Positions 8,081-16,450 are shown, numbered from the stretch's first letter. The stretch is 64,000 nucleotides of DNA from Amycolatopsis dendrobii (GCF_014145675.1 NZ_JACGZW010000002.1:496001-560000); one strand, 5' to 3'. The notes: generated by a model not told the origin, from the sequence alone. Made by a program: numbers and translations.

Positions 8081-9976
8081 GTGGACGTCCCTGCTGTGCC
8101 CGAGAAAGTGGACCCGGACGCGTTGACCGCCGTCCTCGATGGACGCTGGGCCGGGTTGAAGCGCGACGTGCGCGCGCAGATGAGCACGGAGAAGTTCCGG
8201 GACACGATCGGCCTCGACGTCGAGGCGCACCGCGTGCAGGTGCTGGACCAGCTGCGGAAACTCGCTGAGACAGACCGTCCCGCGCTCGGCTTCGACGCCG
8301 CGTACGGCGGGCTGAGCGACGTCGGCGGGTCGGTGATGTCGTTCGAGATGCTCGGCTACGGCGACCTGTCGCTGATGGTCAAGGCCGGGGTCCAATGGGG
8401 CCTGTTCGGCGGTGCGGTGCAGCTGCTCGGCACCGCGGCGCACCATGAGAAATACTTGCGCCGCATCATGAATCTGGACCTGCTCGGGTGCTTCGCGATG
8501 ACCGAACACGGCCACGGTTCGGATGTCCAGCACCTGCACACCACCGCGACCTACGACCCTTCGACGCGCGAATTCGTCGTGCACAGCCCAGATCCCGGCG
8601 CCACCAAGGAATACATCGGCAACGCCGCCCGCGACGGGCAACTCGCGGTGGTCTTCGCGCAACTGATCACCGGCGGCGAATCCCGTGGCGTACACGCTTT
8701 CCTGGTCCCGATCCGCGACGATTCGGGTGCTCCTGCTCCTGGTGTCACCATCGCGGACTGCGGCGTGAAAGCGGGTTTGAACGGCGTCGACAACGGACGG
8801 TTGACCTTCGATCAGGTCCGCGTGCCAAGGGAAGCGCTGCTGAACCGCTTCGGCGACGTAGCCGAAGACGGCACCTACACGAGCCCCATCGAGAGCGACG
8901 GCCGCCGGTTCTTCACGATGCTGGGGACGCTCATCCGCGGCCGCGTGAGCGTCGGCGGCAGCGCCGGATGCGCCACCCAACGAGCCCTGACCCTGGCAAT
9001 CCGCTACGGCGACCAGCGGCGGCAGTTCCAGCGGCCGGAGGGTGACGAGGTGGTCATCCTCGATTACCTGGGGCACCAGCGAAAACTGCTGCCGGCGTTG
9101 GCGAAGACTTATGCTTTGCACTTCGCGCAGGAGGAACTGGTCGCCGCCCTGCACGACATCGCCTCCGACGCGCCGGAAGAAGAGCAACGCGAACTCGAAT
9201 CCCGCGCCGCCGGTCTGAAGGCCCTGAACACCTGGCACGCAACCGCGGCGATCCAAACGGCCCGCGAAGCCTGCGGCGGCAGCGGATACTTGGCGGAGAA
9301 CCTGCTGGCCGGGTTGAAAGCCGACACTGATGTTTTCACCACCTTCGAAGGCGACAACACCGTGCTGTTGCAACTGGTCGCGAAGGGCTTGCTGACGCAG
9401 TACAAGGAACACTTCGAGGACCTCAGCCCCCTGGCGACGGCGCGATTTGTCGCTGAGCAACTGGTGGACACCGTCATGGAACGGTCGGCCGCGTGGAAGT
9501 TCCTGGAGCGCCTTACAGAGTCTGACGATGCTTCGGTGCTCTTCGACCGGGAGTGGCAACAGCGTCTCTTCGAGGACCGTGAAGAGCACGTGCTGAGTGG
9601 TGTGGCCAACCGTCTCCGCGGTGCTGCTTCGGATCCTTTTGGTGTCTTCAACTCTGTACAGGACCATGTGCTGCTCGCTGGCCGCGTACACGTGGACCGC
9701 TTGATCCTCGACGCCTTCGCCCGCGCTGTCTCCAGCTGTAGTGACCCGGAGGCGGCTGCGCTGCTTTCGAGGCTCTGCGACCTGTACGCCCTGTCGACGA
9801 TCGAAGCAGACCGCGCGTGGTTCCTTGAGCACGGCCGCATCTCAGCAAGCCGCTCCAAGGCGGTGACTGCGGCGGTTAACGCGCTGTGCGGGGCTTTGCG
9901 GCCCCATGCGCGGACGTTGGTGGATGGGTTCGCGGTTCCGGAGCAGTTCCTGGCAGCCCCGATGCTGAACGGCTGA
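8081..9976 (+). CDS. Acyl-CoA dehydrogenase/oxidase family flavoprotein
   Basis: A 631-residue protein, longer than the usual ~400-residue acyl-CoA dehydrogenases and closer to acyl-CoA oxidases. The middle domain has the flavin/substrate motif CFAMTEHGHGSDVQ, then a C-terminal helical domain with REACGGSGYL and TTFEGDNTVLLQ, where Glu423 is at the position of the catalytic base. A further ~170-residue helical extension follows. GTG start with GGAGGA 6 nt upstream. Expected to oxidise acyl-CoA to enoyl-CoA with FAD in the cytosol; whether electrons pass to ETF or oxygen cannot be told. Nothing adjacent indicates a specific substrate. Confidence 0.88.
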   Translation: MDVPAVPEKVDPDALTAVLDGRWAGLKRDVRAQMSTEKFRDTIGLDVEAHRVQVLDQLRKLAETDRPALGFDAAYGGLSDVGGSVMSFEMLGYGDLSLMVKAGVQWGLFGGAVQLLGTAAHHEKYLRRIMNLDLLGCFAMTEHGHGSDVQHLHTTATYDPSTREFVVHSPDPGATKEYIGNAARDGQLAVVFAQLITGGESRGVHAFLVPIRDDSGAPAPGVTIADCGVKAGLNGVDNGRLTFDQVRVPREALLNRFGDVAEDGTYTSPIESDGRRFFTMLGTLIRGRVSVGGSAGCATQRALTLAIRYGDQRRQFQRPEGDEVVILDYLGHQRKLLPALAKTYALHFAQEELVAALHDIASDAPEEEQRELESRAAGLKALNTWHATAAIQTAREACGGSGYLAENLLAGLKADTDVFTTFEGDNTVLLQLVAKGLLTQYKEHFEDLSPLATARFVAEQLVDTVMERSAAWKFLERLTESDDASVLFDREWQQRLFEDREEHVLSGVANRLRGAASDPFGVFNSVQDHVLLAGRVHVDRLILDAFARAVSSCSDPEAAALLSRLCDLYALSTIEADRAWFLEHGRISASRSKAVTAAVNALCGALRPHARTLVDGFAVPEQFLAAPMLNG

Positions 9977-9995
9977 AATCGGTACGCTTGGCGAG

Positions 9996-10677
9996 GTGTC
10001 GAAACTCTTCGGAGATCATGCCGAGCGATACACGAGTTTTGTCGAAAACAGCGGGCCGAACGCGCATTATGACCGTCCAGCGATCATGCGTCTCGCCGGT
10101 GAGACGGCTGGCAAACAGATCCTGGAACTAGGTTCCGCTGGCGGCGGTCTGACCGAGCATCTGGCCGCGGCCTGAGGTCTTGGGGCTCGACCACGATCCC
10201 CGCCTGGTCGACCTCGCCAGGAAACGATTGGGCGCCCGGGCCAGGCTTGAAACCGCGGACCTGAACGAACCGCTGACCATGGTGCCGAGTGCCTCGACGG
10301 ACGTGGTGGTGGCGTCGCTGGTCCTGCACTACCTCAAGGATTGGGGCCCGCTCTTGGCGGAACTGCACCGCTGCCTCAAACCGGGCGGTGCCCTGGTGTT
10401 CTCCATCCACCACCCGATCACCGGCTGGCTCCGTTCCGATCGCACGGACTACCACCGCGTCGAGCTGATCAGCGAAAACTGGGACTGGAACGGAAAGACG
10501 GTGACCGGGCGGATGTACCGCCGCCCGGTATCGGCGGTCTTCACGTCGCTGCTGGAAGCCGGGTTCGCGATCGACGCGGTGGAGGAACCGCAACCGGCCC
10601 CAGGAGTGGAAGACCCGGAACTGGACAGGATCTTGCGGACAACACCGGTGTTTCTGTACGTGCGCGCGGTTCGCTAA
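9996..10677 (+). pseudogene. SAM-dependent methyltransferase, broken by a single-base frameshift
   Basis: The frame from the GTG at 9996 encodes SKLFGDHAERYTSFVENSG and the SAM motif I-like QILELGSAGGGLTEHLAAA, then hits TGA at 10173. The next frame continues without a gap as EVLGLDHDPRLVDLARKR, with motif IV (ASLVLHYLKDW) and CLKPGGALVFSIHHP, to TAA at 10677. Dropping the T at 10173 joins both parts into a normal class I methyltransferase of about 226 residues. Either a recent +1 frameshift pseudogene or a sequence error. It starts 19 nt after the acyl-CoA dehydrogenase stop, so it may have been co-transcribed with it. Confidence 0.8.
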
Positions 10678-10965
10678 GAGTGCGTCGCCAACCAGATCGC
10701 GACGAAGCGGTCATGGATTCTTCTCGATACGAGTGCGACGACAGCGATTAAGCCACATCACGTACTGCGTGGCATCGCTCGATCGACTCGGCACGAAGGT
10801 TGGCGGTGGACCGTCGGCACCGGTGGACGCCACCGCGGGCTTCCAGGAGAACTTCCTCGTCGGCCCGGACAGGTGAATCCTGGCCGCGAAGCACGGTGCC
10901 CAGGCCTACGGCCAGCGGACTCGCTGCGATCTCGCGAAGTTGAGCGCAGCCGTCTGCCCGGCCCG
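10678..10965. other. Stretch with no intact gene; possible remnant of a hemolysin III tail
   Basis: No convincing gene is seen. Immediately after the methyltransferase, on the minus strand, 10676 to about 10740 reads ...VVALVSRRIHDRFVAIWLATHS-stop, which resembles the end of the hemolysin III gene at 12531 (AAVSHYIAIWLAMYS). The two share 18 identical bases (TCGCCAACCAGATCGCGA). Upstream the frame is broken. A minus-strand frame over 10748-10965 is open but matches nothing I know. Confidence 0.3.
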
Positions 10966-11610
10966 TCAGGGAGCGACAGCGTGGAACGCGATGCGTTCGA
11001 TCATCGCGTCCAGCCCGGCTTCCAGCGCCGCGGTGCTGCGCTGGGCCTGCGCGAGGAGCAGGCCGCCCTGCAGTGCGGCCATCGTCGCCAACGACAGGCG
11101 GTGCGGGTCGGCGTCGTCGCGCAGCACGCCCCGGTCGAGCATGTCCTGCAGGCCGTCGCGGATCGCATCGGTCCACTGGGTGAAGCCCTCCGCCAATGCG
11201 GTGCGCGCGGCAGGGTCATGTTCAGCGAGTTCGCTGGTCAAGCTCCCGAGCGGGCAGCCGCCGCGGCAGTCGAGATCGTGTTCGATCTGCACGATCGCGT
11301 CTCGCCAGTCGCGCAGCGCCTCGAAGCTGTCCAAGCGGGAGAGGAGCACTCGCTGTCCGGTCAGGATGCGAGCCGTCTGGAACTCGATCACCGCGCGGGT
11401 GAGAGCGCTCTTGTCCGCGAAGTAGTGGTAGATCTGCGACGAGCTGACCCCAGCCGCGTCCCGGACGTCGGGTGTGCTGGTGCCTGCGACGCCGCGTTCG
11501 AACATCAGCTGTGCGGCTGCGGCGACGATCCGCTCACGCGTGACGAGCCCGCGGGTCGTCCGTTTCGTCGCGCCGGCGCCCTCGGCAGCCGGGGTCACGG
11601 TCTCGCTCAC
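10966..11610 (-). CDS. TetR family transcriptional regulator
   Basis: A 214-residue protein from the GTG at 11610. The N-terminal 70 residues hold the TetR helix-turn-helix: TRERIVAAAAQLMFERGVAGTSTPDVRDAAGVSSSQIYHYFADKSALTRAVIE. The C-terminal ligand/dimer domain contains ECC-type features (a CRGGCPLGSLTSELA stretch with two cysteines) typical of the TetR group that senses reactive compounds. It is divergent from a peroxiredoxin-like gene, with two matched dyads between them, so it most likely represses that gene and itself. The inducer is unknown; the Cys pair makes a redox or electrophile signal plausible. Confidence 0.88.
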   Translation of the reverse strand: MSETVTPAAEGAGATKRTTRGLVTRERIVAAAAQLMFERGVAGTSTPDVRDAAGVSSSQIYHYFADKSALTRAVIEFQTARILTGQRVLLSRLDSFEALRDWRDAIVQIEHDLDCRGGCPLGSLTSELAEHDPAARTALAEGFTQWTDAIRDGLQDMLDRGVLRDDADPHRLSLATMAALQGGLLLAQAQRSTAALEAGLDAMIERIAFHAVAP

Positions 11611-11634
11611 CCCTGCAGGATACGGAAGTTCGCC

Positions 11635-11660
11635 AAAACTGGATTTGACTATCCAGTTTT
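11635..11660. promoter_or_regulatory. TetR operator, site 1
   Basis: AAAACTGGAT, a 6-nt spacer, and ATCCAGTTTT form a perfect 10-bp inverted repeat in the gap between the divergent TetR and peroxiredoxin-like genes. The spacer TTGACT (11645-11650) could also be a -35 element for the rightward gene, so binding would block transcription. Confidence 0.75.
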
Positions 11661-11671
11661 CCGCCGGTACT

Positions 11672-11691
11672 ACTGGATAGCGCAATCCAGT
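11672..11691. promoter_or_regulatory. TetR operator, site 2
   Basis: ACTGGAT-agcgca-ATCCAGT repeats the core and the 6-nt spacing of site 1. The two centres are 34 bp apart, just over three helical turns, which suits cooperative binding of two dimers. Confidence 0.75.
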
Positions 11692-11744
11692 TTGGGGCTC
11701 GGCCCCTGTCCCGTGAAGCACCTCCCGTGTCCGAAAGGCTTGAT

Positions 11745-12407
11745 GTGACCACCATCAACAGCACCATCGCCGAGCGGGTATCCGCCATGCAGCAGGGCAT
11801 CGCAGGTCGACTTCCAGCCGAGGTCCTGGCGGCTTTCGGCGGCGAGCAGGCGGAACTGGACGCCGCCGGCTTGCCCGAGGGTGTGCTCGCCGCAGGCGCG
11901 GCGATGCCCGACGGAGAGCTGCTCGACGCTCACGGCGACCCGGCGACGCTCGAATCCGCCCGGCATGGCAGGCCCGCTGTGGTCGTGACCTACCGAGGCG
12001 CGTGGTGCCCGTACTGCAACGTGGCGCTGCGCGCTTACCAGGAGCAGCTCGTGCCTGTGCTCGCCGAACGGGGCATTGAACTGATCGCGATCAGCCCGCA
12101 GAAGCCAGACGGCTCGCTGTCCATGGCGGAGAAGAACGAGCTGACCTTCACCGTGCTGTCCGATCCCGGCAACCAGATCGCTGCCGCCCTCGGCGTGCTC
12201 ACCGCCCCCACCGAGAGCGCCCGCGCCGCGCAGGCGACTCTCGGCCTGGACCTCACCGCGGCCAATGCCGACGGCAGTCATGGCGTACCGATGCCGACGG
12301 TCGTCCTGGTCGACGCCGAAGGCACGATCCGGTGGATCGATGTGCACCCCAACTACACCACTCGCACTGAGGTCGAGGAGATCGCGACAGCGCTCGATCT
12401 GCTCTGA
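11745..12407 (+). CDS. Peroxiredoxin-like (AhpC/TSA fold) protein with CPYC motif
   Basis: A 220-residue cytosolic protein from the GTG at 11745, chosen for the AAAGG ribosome site 7 nt upstream; a GTG 18 nt earlier lacks one. A helical N-terminal segment (about 50 residues) precedes a thioredoxin fold with VVVTYRGAWCPYCNVALR (Cys88, Cys91), then ELIAISPQ and a final PMPTVVLVDAEGTIRWIDV strand. This is the peroxiredoxin-like family that carries a thioredoxin-type CxxC rather than the classic PxxxTxxC. Likely a thiol peroxidase or disulfide reductase. The divergent TetR gene and twin operators indicate inducible expression. Confidence 0.85.
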   Translation: MTTINSTIAERVSAMQQGIAGRLPAEVLAAFGGEQAELDAAGLPEGVLAAGAAMPDGELLDAHGDPATLESARHGRPAVVVTYRGAWCPYCNVALRAYQEQLVPVLAERGIELIAISPQKPDGSLSMAEKNELTFTVLSDPGNQIAAALGVLTAPTESARAAQATLGLDLTAANADGSHGVPMPTVVLVDAEGTIRWIDVHPNYTTRTEVEEIATALDLL

Positions 12408-12420
12408 GCGCCACGGCCTC

Positions 12421-12456
12421 TTTCCGAAGAAGCGAGCCCCGTCGCCGCTTCGGAAA
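12421..12456. terminator. Hairpin between convergent genes
   Basis: TTTCCGAAG and CTTCGGAAA form a perfect 9-bp stem 14 nt after the peroxiredoxin-like stop. No U-run follows on either strand. Confidence 0.5.
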
Positions 12457-12459
12457 CGA

Positions 12460-12504
12460 CTCAGGCCGTCCCCAGGCAGTGTGACGGCCTGGAGACGGCC
12501 TGAG
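12460..12504. terminator. Alternative-pairing hairpin between convergent genes
   Basis: CTCAGGCCGTC (12460-12470) can pair with GACGGCCTG (12483-12491, 9 bp) or GACGGCCTGAG (12494-12504, 11 bp). It lies between the converging peroxiredoxin-like and hemolysin III genes and probably ends transcription from either side. Confidence 0.5.
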
Positions 12505-12530
12505 AAAGCTCGACAGAAACCAAGCCGCAG

Positions 12531-13205
12531 CTAGGAGTACATCGCCAACCAGATCGCGATGTAATGCGAAACCGCCGCCAGCACTGTGCAAGCGTGGAAG
12601 AACTCGTGGTACCCGAAGGTCTCCGGCCAGTGATTAGGCCACTTGACCGCGTAAAAAACGGCCCCAACGGTATAAAACAGCCCGCCCACGCAAAGCAGCA
12701 CCAAAGCCGCGACCCCGGCATGGCTCAGCAGTTCCGGCAGGACGAACACCGCGACCCACCCGAGCGCGATGTAGATCGGCACGCCCAGCCAGCGCGGTGC
12801 GTGCGGCCACAGCATCTTCATCGCCACGCCCAGGATCGCGCCGCCCCAGACGATGCCCAGGACGATGTATCCGGTCGGCTTCGACATGGCCAGGAGGGTG
12901 AACGGCGTGTACGTGCCGGCGATGAACAGGAAGATCATCGAGTGGTCGGCGCGCTTCATCCACTTGTACGCGCGCGGGCTCCACAGCCTGCGGTGATACA
13001 GCGCGCTCACGCCGAAGACGCCTAGCACGGTGAGGCCGTACACGGACGTCGCCAGTGCTGCTACCGGCGAGACCGTCGACGCGGCGAGGCTGATCAGCGT
13101 GGCGGCCGCGGCGACCGCGCCGAAGAACGACCAGAAGTGGATATGGCCGCGCAGCCGGGGGCGAGTGTCCTCGGGGACGGGTGGGGGCTCGATCGTCACG
13201 CTCAC
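12531..13205 (-). CDS. Hemolysin III / TrhA-like (PAQR superfamily) membrane protein
   Basis: A 224-residue protein with about seven membrane helices. Family marks are the PAQR-like SALYHRRLWSPRAYKWMKRADHSMIFLFIAGTYTPF block, in which His and Asp residues could bind metal, and the terminal YHEFFHACTVLAAVSHYIAIW helix with two more histidines. Bacterial members (YqfA/TrhA) have been linked to membrane energetics and lipid homeostasis; the hemolysin name is historical. Position next to the cis-prenyltransferase gene, in divergent orientation, matches Rv1085c-Rv1086. Confidence 0.9.
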   Translation of the reverse strand: MSVTIEPPPVPEDTRPRLRGHIHFWSFFGAVAAAATLISLAASTVSPVAALATSVYGLTVLGVFGVSALYHRRLWSPRAYKWMKRADHSMIFLFIAGTYTPFTLLAMSKPTGYIVLGIVWGGAILGVAMKMLWPHAPRWLGVPIYIALGWVAVFVLPELLSHAGVAALVLLCVGGLFYTVGAVFYAVKWPNHWPETFGYHEFFHACTVLAAVSHYIAIWLAMYS

Positions 13206-13215
13206 CGAGCCAAGG

Positions 13216-13236
13216 CTACGGGACCGTAGGTTTTTT
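13216..13236 (+). terminator. Small U-tract terminator in a divergent gap
   Basis: CTACG-ggac-CGTAG followed by G and six T residues. On the plus strand it could stop antisense transcription coming out of the hemolysin III gene before it reaches the cis-prenyltransferase. The stem is short. Confidence 0.4.
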
Positions 13237-13292
13237 GCCAGCCCCCGTGGCGCGTCACACCACTAACGCAGGGGTGCGTACGCTCGGGCGGC

Positions 13293-14069
13293 GTGAGCCT
13301 CCGGTCCTTCATGTCCGACGTTGTCTACAGCATCTACAGCCGCCGTCTGATCCAGCAGTCGGCGGGCCGTCATCCGCGGCATATCGCGATCATGCTCGAC
13401 GGCAATCGCCGCTGGGCGCGCGAGGCCGGGTTCGCCGACGTGGCCGACGGGCACCGCGCCGGGGCCAAGAAGATCGCCGACTTCCTGAGCTGGTGCCAGG
13501 AGGCCGAGGTCGAGGTCGTGACGATGTGGCTGCTCTCCACCGACAACCTCAACCGCGATCCGGACGAGCTCACCCCGCTGCTGAAAATCATCACCGACGT
13601 CACCGACGAGCTCGCCGGGGCCGAGATGCCGTGGCGGTTGCGCATCGTCGGGGCGCTCGACCTGCTGCCGCTCGAGGTGGCGCAGAAGCTCACCGCCGCC
13701 GCGGCGCGGACCGAGAACCACTCGGGCATGGAGGTGAACATCGCGGTCGGCTACGGCGGGCGGCAGGAGATCGCCGACGCCGTCCGCAAGCTGCTGCTGC
13801 AACACGCCGACGAGGGCACTTCGATTCGCGAACTCGCGAAAATCCTCGATGTCGACCACATCTCGGAACATCTGTACACATCCGGTCAACCGGATCCGGA
13901 TCTGATTATCCGAACGTCCGGTGAACAGCGGCTTTCCGGATTTCTGCTCTGGCAGTCCGCGCATTCGGAATTCTGGTTCACCGAGGCTTACTGGCCGGCA
14001 TTCCGGCGCGTCGACTTTCTCCGCGCGATGCGCGACTACGCCTGGCGGCACCGGCGGTTCGGGGCCTGA
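13293..14069 (+). CDS. Cis-prenyltransferase (isoprenyl diphosphate synthase, Rv1086-like)
   Basis: A 258-residue enzyme with the UppS-family motifs: IMLDGNRRWAR with the catalytic Asp36, WLLSTDNLNRDPDELT, GYGGRQEIADA, and the C-terminal RTSGEQRLSGFLLWQSAHSEFWF that binds the homoallylic diphosphate. It condenses isopentenyl diphosphate onto an allylic primer in cis. Mycobacterial Rv1086, in the same neighbourhood, makes Z,E-farnesyl diphosphate, the first step to decaprenyl phosphate; the same product is likely here but chain length cannot be read from sequence alone. GTG start, probably with a very short leader. Confidence 0.92.
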   Translation: MSLRSFMSDVVYSIYSRRLIQQSAGRHPRHIAIMLDGNRRWAREAGFADVADGHRAGAKKIADFLSWCQEAEVEVVTMWLLSTDNLNRDPDELTPLLKIITDVTDELAGAEMPWRLRIVGALDLLPLEVAQKLTAAAARTENHSGMEVNIAVGYGGRQEIADAVRKLLLQHADEGTSIRELAKILDVDHISEHLYTSGQPDPDLIIRTSGEQRLSGFLLWQSAHSEFWFTEAYWPAFRRVDFLRAMRDYAWRHRRFGA

Positions 14070-14128
14070 CGCGGCGAACCGGCCCGGCGGACCCACCCAG
14101 CCGGGCCGGTCGACCCGGCCGCGAACGC

Positions 14129-14165
14129 CGCGAAGGCCCCGAAGCAGGGCTCCGGGGCCTTCGCG
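14129..14165. terminator. Convergent terminator hairpin
   Basis: CGCGAAGGCCCCG and CGGGGCCTTCGCG form a perfect 13-bp stem with an 11-nt loop, between the cis-prenyltransferase and the small secreted protein gene, whose ends face each other. No U-run on either side. Confidence 0.75.
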
Positions 14166-14174
14166 CGAGACGGC

Positions 14175-14423
14175 TCAGCCGTGGTGGTGCTCCATCGAGT
14201 GGGCCACCAGCGCCGGGGTCAGCGCAACGCCGGTGTAGGCGCCGGCGACCAGCGAAGCGGCGCCGTAGCCCAGCGCGCCGCCGCCCTCGATGAAGGTGGC
14301 GTAGGCGTCGCCGAACGTCGGGTCCGGAGCGCCCTGGGTCGCGGCCGGGGAAGCGAACGCCGTCCCGCCGATCATCATCAGACCCGCGGCGGCACCGGCG
14401 ACAATTCCAGCCTTCTTCAGCAC
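14175..14423 (-). CDS. Small secreted protein, unknown function
   Basis: An 82-residue protein. The GTG at 14423 is preferred over the one at 14432 because AGGAG then lies 8 nt upstream. LKKAGIVAGAAAGLMMIGGTAFA is a typical signal peptide; the mature part (about 57 residues) is Gly/Ala-rich and ends in HSMEHHHG, a small His cluster that could bind metal. The signal peptide resembles those of chaplin-type surface proteins, but no chaplin domain is present. No family recognised. Confidence 0.65.
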   Translation of the reverse strand: MLKKAGIVAGAAAGLMMIGGTAFASPAATQGAPDPTFGDAYATFIEGGGALGYGAASLVAGAYTGVALTPALVAHSMEHHHG

Positions 14424-14889
14424 TTCGCACACTCCTAGGTAGAGATACTGGGATTCGGGGCACCGGAGTGTTCCGGTGGTGTGTCCCGCAGTAAGGAAAT
14501 TACCCCCGAATGGCCTCTAGCGAATGGTGCGTACGCCCATTGTGTGAGCGCTTGAAGGCCCAGTTCACTCGGTACGGTTCAGTGTCCAGGACGCGAAATG
14601 CATTCCGGTCTGGCCCGTGGTACAAGGCCCTTTACCTGGGAATTGCCTGCACTCGGTGATTAATTTTCCATGATCATCCTTCTGTGCGACCCCCCGATCG
14701 CCGGACCTCGTGACGCTGAGTGAGCACTGTGGACACTCTGTTGCGGGCGACCGACGGTGGGATGACGAATCGGCGAATCACCTGTGTGGCTGCCTGCACG
14801 ACGGGGCGGACGTAGGTACCTTCCGGGATAGAGGGCTCGCGTTCCGTGCGGGTTCTCGCGGGAGGCCCTGGTCGTGGCGTTGATCGAGG
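14424..14889. other. Intergenic stretch, no gene seen
   Basis: This divergent gap holds promoters for the small secreted protein (leftward) and the PhoH gene (rightward). The only structure noted here is CACCGGA-gtgt-TCCGGTG at 14461-14478, a perfect 7-bp stem. No conserved frame was found. Confidence 0.5.
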
Positions 14890-15036
14890 GGGCGGCTCAG
14901 CCGCCCACGAGATGCACGAGGGGGCCGGCACCCGGCCCTCGTGGCCGTGCCGCCTGACGCAGCCAGCGTCAGGGAGTGCGGACCCAGCCAGGGAGGTGCC
15001 CGGCCCAGCGAGTGCGGGCGTGGGGTGCACACGCCC
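14890..15036 (+). ncRNA. Structured 5' leader of the phoH-like gene (four hairpins)
   Basis: Four GC-rich stems follow one another before the PhoH start: GGGCGGC/GCCGCCC with a 3-nt loop (14890-14906); CACGAGG(GG)GCCGG/CCGGCCCTCGTG with a 2-nt bulge (14915-14943); CCTGACGC/GCGTCAGG with a 5-nt loop (14953-14973); GGGCGTG/CACGCCC with a 7-nt loop (15016-15036). The last ends 18 nt before the start codon. The density suggests a regulatory leader, but I cannot match it to a known riboswitch class and the transcription start is not known. Confidence 0.45.
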
Positions 15037-15053
15037 TCGAGGGAGATGCCGTC

Positions 15054-16445
15054 GTGACTGCGCAGCGTTCACCCCGCAAGGCCTCAGGCCGTTCTTCGAC
15101 CGGTGCTCAAGCGCCGGAGAAAGCCTCGATCTCGCCCGAATCCCCACGCATCACTTATGTGCTCGACACGTCGGTGCTGCTCTCCGACCCGTGGGCGGTC
15201 ACCCGGTTCGCCGAACACGCGGTGGTGCTCCCGCTGGTCGTCATCAGCGAACTGGAGGCCAAGCGCCACCACTCCGAACTGGGCTGGTTCGCCAGGGAAT
15301 CCCTCCGGCTGCTGGACGACCTCCGGCTCAAGCACGGCAGGCTCGACGCCCCGATCCCGATCGGCGACCAGGGCGGCACCCTCCAGGTCGAGCTGAACCA
15401 CACCGATCCGTCCGTCCTCCCAGTGGGCTTCCGTACCGACTCGAACGACCACCGCATCCTCGCGTGCGCGCTCAACCTCGCGACGGAGCAGCCCGCGGTC
15501 ACCCTGGTGACGAAGGACATCCCGTTGCGGGTCAAAGCGGGTGCGGTCGGGCTCACCGCGGACGAGTACCGGGCGCAGGAGGTCACGCCGTCGGGCTGGA
15601 CGGGCATGGCGGACGTGGACGCGCCGCAGGAACTGATCGACGCGCTCTTCTCGGGCGGTTCGGCGGATCCGGCGGAATTCGGCCTCGGCGAGGTGGGCGA
15701 ACTGCCGTGCCACACCGGGCTGCGGCTGCTCGCGGGCAGTTCGAGCGCGCTCGGCCGGGTCACGGCGGACAAGCGGGTGCGGCTGGTGCGCGGCGACCGC
15801 GAGGCGTTCGGCCTGCACGGCCGCTCGGCTGAGCAGCGCGTGGCGCTCGACCTGCTGCTGGACTCCGACGTCGGCATCGTCTCGCTCGGCGGGCGCGCGG
15901 GCACCGGCAAGTCGGCGCTGGCGCTGTGCGCGGGCCTGGAGGCGGTGATGGAACGCCAGCAGCACCGCAAGGTCGTGGTGTTCCGCCCGGTCTACGCGGT
16001 CGGCGGTCAGGATCTCGGCTATCTGCCCGGGTCCGAGAGCGAGAAGATGCAGCCGTGGGCGCAGGCGGTGTTCGACACGCTGGGCGCGCTGGTCAGCCAG
16101 GACGTGCTGGACGAGGTATTCGACCGCGGCATGCTCGAAGTGCTGCCGCTGACACACATCCGGGGCCGCTCGCTGCACGACACGTTCGTGATCGTGGACG
16201 AGGCGCAGTCGCTGGAGCGCAACGTGCTGCTGACCGTGCTGTCACGGCTCGGCTCGGCGTCGCGGGTGGTGCTCACGCACGACGTGGCCCAGCGGGACAA
16301 CCTGCGCGTCGGCAGGCACGACGGAGTCTCGGCGGTGATCGAGAAGCTGAAGGGACACCCGCTGTTCGCGCACGTGACCCTGACCCGCTCGGAGCGCTCG
16401 CCGATCGCGGCGCTGGTGACCGAAATGCTGGAGGACCACGGCTGA
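15054..16445 (+). CDS. phoH2: PhoH-like protein with N-terminal PIN domain (PhoH2 type)
   Basis: A 463-residue protein from the GTG at 15054 (GGGAG 8 nt upstream). After a short basic tail, residues about 30-170 form a PIN nuclease domain ([12 protein letters not shown] at the start, later LACALNL). Residues about 240-440 are a PhoH ATPase with Walker [14 protein letters not shown] near 280 and Walker [13 protein letters not shown] near 380. PIN-PhoH fusions act as ATP-dependent RNA helicase/RNases in mycobacteria (Rv1095). No antitoxin-like gene precedes it here; instead it has a long hairpin-rich leader, suggesting post-transcriptional control. Confidence 0.92.
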   Translation: MTAQRSPRKASGRSSTGAQAPEKASISPESPRITYVLDTSVLLSDPWAVTRFAEHAVVLPLVVISELEAKRHHSELGWFARESLRLLDDLRLKHGRLDAPIPIGDQGGTLQVELNHTDPSVLPVGFRTDSNDHRILACALNLATEQPAVTLVTKDIPLRVKAGAVGLTADEYRAQEVTPSGWTGMADVDAPQELIDALFSGGSADPAEFGLGEVGELPCHTGLRLLAGSSSALGRVTADKRVRLVRGDREAFGLHGRSAEQRVALDLLLDSDVGIVSLGGRAGTGKSALALCAGLEAVMERQQHRKVVVFRPVYAVGGQDLGYLPGSESEKMQPWAQAVFDTLGALVSQDVLDEVFDRGMLEVLPLTHIRGRSLHDTFVIVDEAQSLERNVLLTVLSRLGSASRVVLTHDVAQRDNLRVGRHDGVSAVIEKLKGHPLFAHVTLTRSERSPIAALVTEMLEDHG

Positions 16446-16450
16446 TCTGG

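Noticed and set aside
7805..9832. A 670-codon minus-strand frame opposite the acyl-CoA gene
   Set aside because: Same antisense effect; the plus frame has flavin and catalytic motifs.
10748..10965. A minus-strand frame between the methyltransferase remnant and tetR
   Set aside because: The frame is open, but its longer version runs into tetR in another frame, lacks a start with a ribosome site and matches no family.
14461..14478. CACCGGA/TCCGGTG hairpin as a riboswitch part
   Set aside because: A single isolated 7-bp stem in a divergent gap; no further conserved blocks.
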